From contig JALNWS010000211.1 of NCBI GenBank assembly GCA_023230755.1, positions 1 to 6,462 of the forward strand: a stretch of DNA of 6,462 nt. The letters run 5' to 3'. This stretch comes from Azoarcus sp. (GTDB lineage Bacteria > Pseudomonadota > Gammaproteobacteria > Burkholderiales > Rhodocyclaceae). Under the pieces are notes generated by a model, which was not told the DNA's origin, did not search any database, and saw nothing but the letters and a program-made list of their open reading frames with translations. Below are positions 1 through 5,592 of the stretch, piece by piece (position 1 is the first letter of the stretch; every line of letters begins with the position of its first letter). A program made the translations under genes and the position numbers.

Positions 1-642
1 CACCATGACGGGCTGGCCGAAATGCAGATAGGCGCTCGATAGCGCGACGTCCGACAGGGCCTCCTGTACCAGGGCCGCATCGTGCTCGGGGTGCAGGTAG
101 AAGTCGGCGATGCACTGCAGCCGCGGCGAACCGTCGTTGGAATTGAAAACGGGCGTATTCCACAGCCGCGAATGGGGAATCGACACCACGTCGTCAGTCG
201 GCGTCACGAGCTGCACCGTGCGCATGCCAACATGCCGCACTTCGCCGTAGATGCCATCGACCTTGATCCAGTCGCCATTGCGATAAGGCATTTCCCCCAC
301 GACCACGACACCGGCAATCAGGCTGCTGACGAGATCCTTCAGCGCAAAGCCGATCGCCAGCCCGACCGTCCCGAGCAGCGCCACCATGTTCTGCATGGAC
401 GGGTTGATCACCAAGGGCACGGTCATCGCGAACGCGGCGACGATGATCAGCAGGCGAAGCACAGGCACCAGCGCCAGCACGAACAGTCGCCGGCGACCGT
501 GCAAACGGTTGCCGATCCACGGCAGCGCTCGCTGCGTAACGGCAATCAGGAGCGCGGCAATCAGCAGGACGGCACCGACTTCGAGGGCCATCGTCCAGTT
601 GGGCGGTCTGAATATCTGTGAGATCGAATTTTCGTCGGGCAT
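1..642 (-). CDS. MscS-family small-conductance mechanosensitive ion channel (3' end outside the window)
   Basis: Inner-membrane channel that opens under membrane tension and releases solutes on osmotic downshock. The 214 visible residues start at ATG 642-640 and stay open to the edge. Two hydrophobic segments lie at about residues 19-35 and 54-79. The pore-lining TM3 at about 86-116 has the MscS pattern of glycines and alanines (GTVGLAIGFALKDLVSSLIAG), with Gly91, Gly94 and Gly98. The beta-domain follows (GDWIKVDGIYGEVRHVGMRT, then VVSIPHSRLWN). Only the C-terminal part of the cytoplasmic vestibule is missing, so this is a compact MscS of the E. coli type. An in-frame TGA (654-652) limits the start to this ATG or a GTG three codons earlier. 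That TGA ends a four-codon ATG frame (666-652) in the same phase. The Shine-Dalgarno is poor. The gene starts 37 bases after the upstream stop, so translation is probably coupled within one operon. Confidence 0.93.
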   Translation of the reverse strand, partial: MPDENSISQIFRPPNWTMALEVGAVLLIAALLIAVTQRALPWIGNRLHGRRRLFVLALVPVLRLLIIVAAFAMTVPLVINPSMQNMVALLGTVGLAIGFALKDLVSSLIAGVVVVGEMPYRNGDWIKVDGIYGEVRHVGMRTVQLVTPTDDVVSIPHSRLWNTPVFNSNDGSPRLQCIADFYLHPEHDAALVQEALSDVALSSAYLHFGQPVMV

Positions 643-677
643 GGCAGGCACTCAGCGTAGTTGCATCAGGTGGGCCA

Positions 678-1901
678 TCAGAAATCGTCAATCAGAAAAC
701 CACGTCCGCGCAGCCACCGCCTCACCAGTTCGTAGCCCAGCGCGGTAACTCGCCAGCAACCCTCGTACTCTTCGAGCAGGCTCAGTCGCTGCAGCCTCAG
801 CACGATGGCCATGCACAGGTGGCGGGGCAAGGGCAGCACCCGGGTCAGGACATCGGCGCGCAGTCCGTTATGCAGCAGCAGCGCATGCAGGACCAGCGCG
901 ACATCCTCGTCAGCCTCGATCGGCAGCGCGGGCTCAGGCTGTGTGGCCGAAACCCAGATCACTTCGGCATCCGGGTCGGTCTTCTCGGCCGCACCTGATC
1001 CGCCTTCATTGAGCGCCTCCGCCGAATCGGACACCGCGCGCAGACGATGCCGCCAATAGCACCGCGCGACGCCAACGTTGCCCCGGCAGTGCGCAGCAAG
1101 TTGCACCACCTCGTCACTGGCTGCGTCACCGTCGTAGGGGACGGTCAGCGTTGTCTGCCCGCTGCGGGCATTGCGAAACAGGAGCGGCCCCTGCCCTCCG
1201 CTATCCGCCAGCTGCGCAAGCAGCCGCGACAGCCGGGGCCCGTCGAAGGCCTGAAGCGTAAGCGCTACGGGTAGCGGCAACGACGAAATACGTTGCAGAT
1301 AGGTCCATGCCCAGCTGTCGCAGCCGACCAGCCCACGACCCGCACGCCCGCTCACAATCTCTTCGAGCAGCTTGCGCACCAGCGCCAGGCCGGTGGCGCT
1401 GCGCAGGAACCAGCGCTCAAGCGCAGGCAAGGCCCAGGCCTGCCCCTGTGCCGGCCACACGGCACACCAGCGTCCATTGCTCGCCAGCAAGGCTTCATAT
1501 GACGGTGGTTCGATGATCTGCGCATCGTGGCGGGCGGCCCAGTCAGCCACCATCTCGGCATGCCCGCAATGGGGCTGGCCGATGAGGAATTGCACACCGG
1601 ACGCAGCATCCTCGCCCTGCGCGCTGAGCGCGGTATCGAGCGCGACCGACGCCTTGCGCCAATCGATGTGCCCCACCAGATGTTCGAGCAGCATCCCCGG
1701 CAGGGAACGCAACGCGTCCTCCTGCTTCACCGGCACCATGTCTTCCTTGTGCGTACTGCGGAAGAACTGCGTAAACGAGCCCCACGCAGCCACCGCTGCG
1801 CTACTCGCCGCCAGTTCGGGCTGCGCATAGGCCGAGAGCGGCACGAACTGCCACAGCTCGGGAGGTTTTTCTGCTGCTTCGGAGGGGGTGCCTTCGCTCA
1901 T
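678..1901 (-). CDS. Uncharacterised protein, probable degenerate AAA/P-loop ATPase with C-terminal winged-helix-like domain, paired with MscS
   Basis: I do not recognise a named function. From ATG 1901-1899 the protein has 407 residues, with no signal peptide or membrane segment, so it is probably cytosolic. Residues 104-113 (FLIGQPHCGH) sit after a hydrophobic strand where a Walker A loop would be, but the GK[ST] is replaced by G-H-A. A later hydrophobic/acidic stretch LPALERWFLR (about 158-167), a strand GLVGCDSWAW (about 190-199) and CRGNVGVARCYWRHRLR (about 272-288), which resembles an AAA sensor-2 helix, keep the order of a P-loop ATPase. Residues about 328-407 look like a winged helix (VLHALLLHNGLRADVLTRVL, then a wing ending VTALGYELVRRWL). 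This fold reading is inference. The frame stays open upstream to a TTG at 2003, with further ATGs at 1985 and 1937; I chose 1901 because the text downstream reads like a normal N-terminus, but no start has a good ribosome site. The MscS gene follows closely, suggesting a joint role. Confidence 0.8.
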   Translation of the reverse strand: MSEGTPSEAAEKPPELWQFVPLSAYAQPELAASSAAVAAWGSFTQFFRSTHKEDMVPVKQEDALRSLPGMLLEHLVGHIDWRKASVALDTALSAQGEDAASGVQFLIGQPHCGHAEMVADWAARHDAQIIEPPSYEALLASNGRWCAVWPAQGQAWALPALERWFLRSATGLALVRKLLEEIVSGRAGRGLVGCDSWAWTYLQRISSLPLPVALTLQAFDGPRLSRLLAQLADSGGQGPLLFRNARSGQTTLTVPYDGDAASDEVVQLAAHCRGNVGVARCYWRHRLRAVSDSAEALNEGGSGAAEKTDPDAEVIWVSATQPEPALPIEADEDVALVLHALLLHNGLRADVLTRVLPLPRHLCMAIVLRLQRLSLLEEYEGCWRVTALGYELVRRWLRGRGFLIDDF

Positions 1902-2165
1902 GCACGCATTCTGGCGCAGAAGCCTGCGTATGTGCATGAAATGCGCTGGCGAGCGCTCCTGGCTTATCCGGGCGCAGGCGCTCATGGGCGTTGGATGCGT
2001 CAATCAGGACACCGCTGTGCATGCGCCCGCCTGTTGTCGGCGGACGGACCGAGGAGCGTCCACTACGCAAAGGCAGCTGACCGGCCTTACGGGACGGTTT
2101 CCATATGGCCGCGCGACAAGTGCATAATCATCGACTTATCGACGTAATTCGCCAGGAGCTCACCG
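1902..2165. other. Divergent intergenic region between the ATPase-like gene and the haem protein gene
   Basis: These 264 bases separate two genes that are transcribed away from each other, so promoters for both should lie here. If the minus-strand protein starts upstream (TTG 2003, ATG 1985 or ATG 1937), part of the region is coding. A small inverted repeat, CCGCC 2027-2031 against GGCGG 2039-2043, has a 7-base loop and no T-run. ATCGAC is repeated at 2130-2135 and 2138-2143, just downstream of a candidate -10 element. I see no convincing minus-strand promoter and no additional gene. Confidence 0.6.
2098..2128 (+). promoter_or_regulatory. Candidate promoter for the DUF3365 haem protein gene
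   Basis: CATAAT at 2123-2128 matches the -10 consensus at five of six positions. TTTCCA at 2098-2103 matches the -35 consensus at four of six, with a longish 19-base spacer. This AT-richer patch in GC-rich DNA lies about 40 bases before the ATG, a plausible leader length. The match is weak by sequence alone. Confidence 0.3.
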
Positions 2166-2741
2166 ATGAAGCACTCACTGCTGCACGCCTTTGTCCCCGC
2201 ACTGTTGGTCCTCTGTTCGGCCTCCGCCCTCGCCGATGACGCTGCCTTGCTCGAAGAAGCACGGGCCGTGGCGAGCAGCATTCCACCCAAGCTGGTGGCC
2301 GTACTGCAGGATGAAATCGCAAAAAGCGGACCTGAGGGGGCAATCGGAGTATGTCGCGACAAGGCGCCACAGATGGCAAAGGCTGCGTCGGAGAAAAGCG
2401 GCTGGAACATCCGCCGCGTAAGCCTCAAGAACCGCAATCCGAAGGCGGTTCCCGATGCCTGGGAGCGGACGGCGCTGGAAGATTTCGACCGCAGGGCGGC
2501 GGCGGGCGAAGCACCGGCGACGCTTGAGAAGGGAGAAGTCGTGGTGGACGGCGGCGTGAAATCCTACCGTTACATGAAGGCGCTCCCCACGCAGACGCTG
2601 TGTCTGGCCTGCCACGGCAGCGACACCGACATCAGCCCCGCGGTCAAGGTCAAGCTGCAGGCGCTCTACCCCGACGACAAGGCCACCGGCTATTCGGCGG
2701 GCCAGATCCGTGGTGCGATGACGATCCGGCGCCCCCTCTGA
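2166..2741 (+). CDS. Exported single-haem c-type protein, DUF3365 (Tll0287-like) family
   Basis: The protein has 191 residues. Residues 1-23 form a Sec signal peptide (Lys2, hydrophobic LLHAFVPALLVLCSA, cleavage after ALA), so the mature protein should be periplasmic. The haem-attachment motif CLACH is at residues 146-150, with His150 as proximal ligand. Family hallmarks are AIGVCRDKAP (59-68), RRVSLKNRNPKAVPDAWE (83-100) and the closing GYSAGQIRGAMTIRRP (175-190). The family has a PAS-like fold and is often found as the sensor part of larger signalling proteins; here it stands alone and fills the whole mature protein. The conserved Cys63 could be a second axial haem ligand, as I recall for Tll0287, but this is unproven here. 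The start is fixed by AGGAG at 2154-2158, seven bases before the ATG. It appears monocistronic. A role in redox or small-ligand sensing, or in electron transfer, is inferred only. Confidence 0.9.
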   Translation: MKHSLLHAFVPALLVLCSASALADDAALLEEARAVASSIPPKLVAVLQDEIAKSGPEGAIGVCRDKAPQMAKAASEKSGWNIRRVSLKNRNPKAVPDAWERTALEDFDRRAAAGEAPATLEKGEVVVDGGVKSYRYMKALPTQTLCLACHGSDTDISPAVKVKLQALYPDDKATGYSAGQIRGAMTIRRPL

Positions 2742-2809
2742 GTCAGGCGACGCACGTTAGCGAAGCGGTTCGCACGCAAGGCGGAAAATCATGCGCTCGA
2801 TCTGCGGGA

Positions 2810-2837
2810 GACGGCCAATACTGAAGCAATGGCCGTC
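2810..2837. repeat. Perfect 8-bp inverted repeat downstream of the haem protein gene
   Basis: GACGGCCA at 2810-2817 and TGGCCGTC at 2830-2837 are exact reverse complements around a 12-base loop. No T-run follows on either strand, so it is not a standard intrinsic terminator. It could still act as a 3'-end stem protecting or ending the haem-protein mRNA, whose stop codon is about 70 bases upstream. A smaller stem, GCGAA 2760-2764 with TTCGC 2769-2773, lies between them. Function is unknown. Confidence 0.4.
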
Positions 2838-2917
2838 GATGACGACACAAGGCAGGCTAAAGTCGATGCGGAACGCTGGGGGTGCGATCCGGACGAAACT
2901 CAGCCCATCGTGATCGC

Positions 2918-2985
2918 AAAAAATCCTGCGGATTCAGCAGCGGGAAGAGAGGGAGGGGAAAACCCGCCACCACAACCCGCAGGAT
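2918..2985 (-). terminator. Intrinsic terminator of the GNAT-carbonic anhydrase/thiolase/acyl-CoA dehydrogenase operon
   Basis: Read on the minus strand, ATCCTGCGG (2985-2977) pairs perfectly with CCGCAGGAT (2931-2923), and the 3' arm runs straight into six T residues (2923-2918). Pairing extends inward past one mismatch by two more A-T pairs. The 45-base loop contains a nested stem, GCGGG (2967-2963) with CCCGC (2944-2940), which would shorten the effective loop. It begins 20 bases after the acyl-CoA dehydrogenase stop, the expected position. On the plus strand the A-run precedes the stem, so it is not predicted to stop the convergent haem-protein transcript efficiently. Confidence 0.8.
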
Positions 2986-3004
2986 CGGAAACGCGGTTTT
3001 GTGT

Positions 3005-4138
3005 TCAGCCGGCCAGTGCGCGGCCGATCACCAGCTTCTGGATATCGCTCGCACCCTCGTAGATCTGGCACACGCGAACATCACGGTAGATGCGCTCAAC
3101 CGGGAAATCACTGACGTAACCGTAGCCGCCATGCACCTGGATCGCGTCCGAACACACCTTCTCGGCCATCTCGGAGGCAAACAGCTTGGCCATCGACGCT
3201 TCCTTCAGGCAGGGACGTCCGGCGTCCTTGAGGGTGGCGGCATGCCACACCAGTTGACGCGCAGCCTCAAGCTGGGTCGCCATGTCGGCGAGACGGAAGT
3301 TAACCGCCTGATGCTCGAAGATCGGTTTACCGAAGGTTTCGCGTTCCTGTGCGTATTTCACCGCCGCTTCGAGCGCGGCACGTGCCATGCCCAGGCACTG
3401 CGAGGCAATGCCGATACGCCCGGCTTCGAGGTTGGACAGGGCAATCTTGTAGCCCTCACCCTCTGCCCCGAGCATCGCATCGGCCGGCACGCGGCAGTTC
3501 TCGAACAGAATCTGGGTGGTATCCGAGGCCCGCTGCCCCATCTTCTCTTCGATGCGCCCGACGATGTACCCCGGCGTGCTCGCTGGCACGAGAAAGCAGG
3601 AGATGCCCTTCTTGCCCGCCGCCTTGTCCGTCACCGCGAACACGATCGCCACGTCGGCATGCTTGCCGGAGGTGATGAACTGCTTGACGCCGTTGAGCAC
3701 CCAGCCGTCACCGTCGCGGGTCGCCGTGGTGCGGATGGCCGAGGCGTCCGAGCCCACGTGCGGCTCGGTCAGGCAGAAGCACCCCAGTTTCTCGCCACGC
3801 GCGAGCGGCTTGAGCCACGCCTCCTTCTGCGCATCAGAGCCATAGCGGTTGGGGATGCCGCAGGCGAGTGAATTCTGCACGCTGACGATGGTCGAGGTTG
3901 CGCCGTCGCCGGCGGCAATCTCTTCCAGCGCCAGCACGAGGCTCATGTAGTCCATACCGGCACCGCCCCACTCCTCGGGCACCACCATGCCCAGCGCGCC
4001 AAGCTCGGCGAGCTCCTTCAGCGCCTCGCGTGGAAAGGTGTGGTTGCGGTCCCAGTCGGCCGCAAAGGGGGCAAGGCGCTCCTGTGCAAAGGCACGGATG
4101 GAGTCGCGGATCATTTCCTGTTCAGCAGTCAGAATCAT
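3005..4138 (-). CDS. Acyl-CoA dehydrogenase, short/branched-chain (SCAD/SBCAD-like) type
   Basis: FAD enzyme that introduces the alpha-beta double bond into an acyl-CoA and passes electrons to ETF. The 377 residues match the full length of the family. In order: an N-terminal helical domain (from AEQEMIRDSIRAFAQERL), a beta domain with the FAD/substrate signature CFCLTEPHVGSD (120-131), and a C-terminal helical domain with RETFGKPIFEHQAVNFRLAD (266-285) and QVHGGYGYVSDFPVERIYRD (334-353). The catalytic base is Glu361 in YEGASDIQ, as in SCAD/MCAD/SBCAD. The alternative position used by isovaleryl-CoA and long-chain enzymes is Gly240 here (LEAGR), which argues against those. Val128 occupies a spot in the signature where a small residue is usual. 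The chain length of the substrate cannot be read from sequence. Last gene of the operon, 214 bases after the thiolase; the ATG 4138-4136 is preceded by a purine-rich GAGAAGAG. Confidence 0.95.
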   Translation of the reverse strand: MILTAEQEMIRDSIRAFAQERLAPFAADWDRNHTFPREALKELAELGALGMVVPEEWGGAGMDYMSLVLALEEIAAGDGATSTIVSVQNSLACGIPNRYGSDAQKEAWLKPLARGEKLGCFCLTEPHVGSDASAIRTTATRDGDGWVLNGVKQFITSGKHADVAIVFAVTDKAAGKKGISCFLVPASTPGYIVGRIEEKMGQRASDTTQILFENCRVPADAMLGAEGEGYKIALSNLEAGRIGIASQCLGMARAALEAAVKYAQERETFGKPIFEHQAVNFRLADMATQLEAARQLVWHAATLKDAGRPCLKEASMAKLFASEMAEKVCSDAIQVHGGYGYVSDFPVERIYRDVRVCQIYEGASDIQKLVIGRALAG

Positions 4139-4352
4139 TGTCTCTTCTCACGGAAGGCGTGCGCCTTCGTCGCTTGTATGTATCGAAAATCACGCCAGAC
4201 CAAAGCGGGTCATGGCGGGGAGGCCTGCAGCAATCGAGGACTGTCCTGGCCCGCAGGACGAGTTCGGCAGAGCGCCAAGGAAGTCCCCGACGCGGCCCGC
4301 GACTCGTGGAACGCACCCTCGCGTCCACCCTTCATCGCAGGCCGCGGCAGGC
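4139..4352 (-). other. 214-base thiolase/acyl-CoA dehydrogenase spacer with alternative hairpins
   Basis: This gap is unusually long for a co-directional pair in this operon; the upstream junction is only 31 bases. It has no credible gene. It contains AGGAC (4237-4241), GTCCT (4243-4247) and AGGAC again (4255-4259). The middle element can pair with either neighbour, and as GTCCTG/CAGGAC (4243-4248 with 4254-4259) it makes a 6-bp stem with a 5-base loop. A separate stem-loop sits just before the dehydrogenase start. I find no T-run terminator and no strong minus-strand promoter. A second promoter or an mRNA processing region is possible. Confidence 0.5.
4153..4168 (-). promoter_or_regulatory. 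Stem-loop/palindrome in the acyl-CoA dehydrogenase leader
   Basis: GAAGGC at 4153-4158 and GCCTTC at 4163-4168 form a perfect 6-bp stem around GTGC, and the DNA is a 16-base perfect palindrome. It ends 14 bases before the dehydrogenase ATG, directly abutting the purine-rich ribosome-binding stretch. It could act as an mRNA structure that tunes translation, as an mRNA-stabilising 5' stem after processing, or as a protein operator. The sequence does not decide between these. Confidence 0.4.
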
Positions 4353-5561
4353 TCAGCCGCAGCTCACCGAAGCATTCACCTCGATCGCCATCGCCGTCGC
4401 CTCGCCACCACCGATGCACAGGCTGGCCACACCACGCTTGAGTCCCTGACGACGCAGCGCGCCGATCAGCGTCACCAGGATGCGCGCACCGGATGCACCG
4501 ATCGGATGACCGAGCGCGCACGCCCCGCCGTTGATGTTGACCTTGTCGTGCGGCAACTTCATTTCCTTCATTGCCGCCATGGTGACCACAGCGAAGGCTT
4601 CGTTGATTTCCCACAGATCAACGTCGTCGACGCCCCAGCCGGTCTTGGCCAGCAGCTTCTGCATCGCTGCGATCGGCGCCGTGGTGAACCAGGCCGGATC
4701 CTGCGCGTGAGTGGCATGGCCGATGATGGTGGCGACCGGGTTCAGGCCGAGCTTGTCGGCAGTCGATTTGCGCATCAGCACCAGCGCAGCTGCACCGTCG
4801 GAAATCGAGCTCGAGTTGGCCGCCGTCACCGTACCGTCCTTCTTGAAGGCAGGCTTGAGAGTGCTGATCTTGTCGAGCAGGGCTTTCGGCGGCTGTTCGT
4901 CCTTGTCGACGACGACGTCGCCCCTGCGCCCAGGCACGGTCACCGGCGTCACTTCCCAGGTGAATGCGCCATCCTTGATCGCGGCCTGAGCACGGGTCGT
5001 GGAGGTCGCGGCGAATTCATCCTGCGCTGCACGGGTGAAATCGAAGTGCGACGCGCAATCCTCGGCGAAGGTACCCATCAGACGCCCCTTGTGCTCCTTG
5101 GAGTAACTGTCCTCCAGCCCGTCGAGGAACATGTGGTCGAGCATCTGACCATGACCCAGACGATAACCACTGCGAGCCTTGGGCAACAGGTAGGGTGCAT
5201 TCGACATCGACTCCATGCCGCCGGAGACCATGATCTCATTGGAGCCGACCATGAGCAGGTCATGCGCCAGCATCGTTGCCTTCATGCCCGAACCACACAC
5301 CTTGTTCACCGTGGTGCAACCGGTCGACAACGGCAGACCGGCGCCCAGCGAAGCCTGGCGGGCAGGCGCCTGCCCCGTACCGGCGGGCAGCACGCAGCCC
5401 ATGATGACCTCCTCGACCTGCTCGGGCGACAGACCGGCCCGCTCGACCGCTGCCTTGATGGCTGCTGCGCCAAGTTGAGGACCGGTCAGGCCGGACAGCT
5501 CACCCAGGAAGCCACCCAGCGGAGTACGGGCAACAGATACGATAACGACGGGATCAGACAT
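4353..5561 (-). CDS. Acetyl-CoA acetyltransferase (thiolase II family)
   Basis: Cytosolic thiolase that condenses two acetyl-CoA or cleaves (2-methyl)acetoacetyl-CoA. From ATG 5561 it has 402 residues, close to the usual 390-400. The nucleophile is Cys89 in VNKVCGSGMKA. The other active-site residues are Asn320 in NEAFA (319-324), His352 in GGACALGHPIGASGAR (345-360) and Cys382 in SLCIGGGEATAMAIE. These sit four residues later than Asn316, His348 and Cys378 of the Zoogloea enzyme, while Cys89 matches exactly. AANSSSISDGAAAL (247-260) is the substrate-site loop, and the dimer/tetramer loop region is present. A short tail, NASVSCG, follows the normal end. The start is fixed by GGAGA five bases upstream; the in-frame TTG 5579 and ATG 5573 are less likely. 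It follows the GNAT-carbonic anhydrase gene by 31 bases. Whether it serves degradation, branched-chain catabolism or polyhydroxybutyrate synthesis cannot be fixed; the neighbouring acyl-CoA dehydrogenase favours degradation. Confidence 0.96.
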   Translation of the reverse strand: MSDPVVIVSVARTPLGGFLGELSGLTGPQLGAAAIKAAVERAGLSPEQVEEVIMGCVLPAGTGQAPARQASLGAGLPLSTGCTTVNKVCGSGMKATMLAHDLLMVGSNEIMVSGGMESMSNAPYLLPKARSGYRLGHGQMLDHMFLDGLEDSYSKEHKGRLMGTFAEDCASHFDFTRAAQDEFAATSTTRAQAAIKDGAFTWEVTPVTVPGRRGDVVVDKDEQPPKALLDKISTLKPAFKKDGTVTAANSSSISDGAAALVLMRKSTADKLGLNPVATIIGHATHAQDPAWFTTAPIAAMQKLLAKTGWGVDDVDLWEINEAFAVVTMAAMKEMKLPHDKVNINGGACALGHPIGASGARILVTLIGALRRQGLKRGVASLCIGGGEATAMAIEVNASVSCG

Positions 5562-5566
5562 GCAAT

Positions 5567-5571
5567 TCTCC
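5567..5571 (-). promoter_or_regulatory. Ribosome-binding site that decides the thiolase start
   Basis: On the minus strand GGAGA (5571-5567) is followed by five bases and then ATG 5561-5559. It overlaps the in-frame ATG at 5573-5571, so that earlier codon would lack its own site. This supports the shorter protein beginning MSDPVVIVSVARTP, which is where homologous thiolases begin. Confidence 0.75.
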
Positions 5572-5592
5572 ATATTCAAACAATGACTGCAC

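Noticed and set aside
82..621. 179-codon plus-strand open frame antisense to MscS
   Set aside because: The minus strand gives a clear MscS pore and beta domain; this frame is rich in His, Arg and Gln without any motif.
1527..2147. 206-codon plus-strand open frame ending just before the haem protein gene
   Set aside because: It overlaps the minus-strand ATPase-like gene in antisense, has no ribosome site or domain, and looks like a shadow frame extended through the intergenic DNA.
2760..2773. GCGAA/TTCGC hairpin just after the haem protein gene as a terminator
   Set aside because: The stem is only 5 bp and has no T-run, so it does not qualify as an intrinsic terminator.
2941..2967. Possible G-quadruplex in the purine-rich stretch between the terminator arms
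   Set aside because: Only three G-runs of three or more are present (2942-2944, 2950-2953 and 2955-2958); a fourth is missing.
2882..3871. 329-codon plus-strand open frame antisense to the acyl-CoA dehydrogenase
   Set aside because: It is low-complexity and Arg/His-rich, has no family resemblance, and the opposite strand encodes a full-length enzyme.
4170..4215. Possible minus-strand promoter for the dehydrogenase around GATACATACA with TTTGGT upstream
   Set aside because: Neither hexamer matches consensus at more than about three positions with proper spacing.
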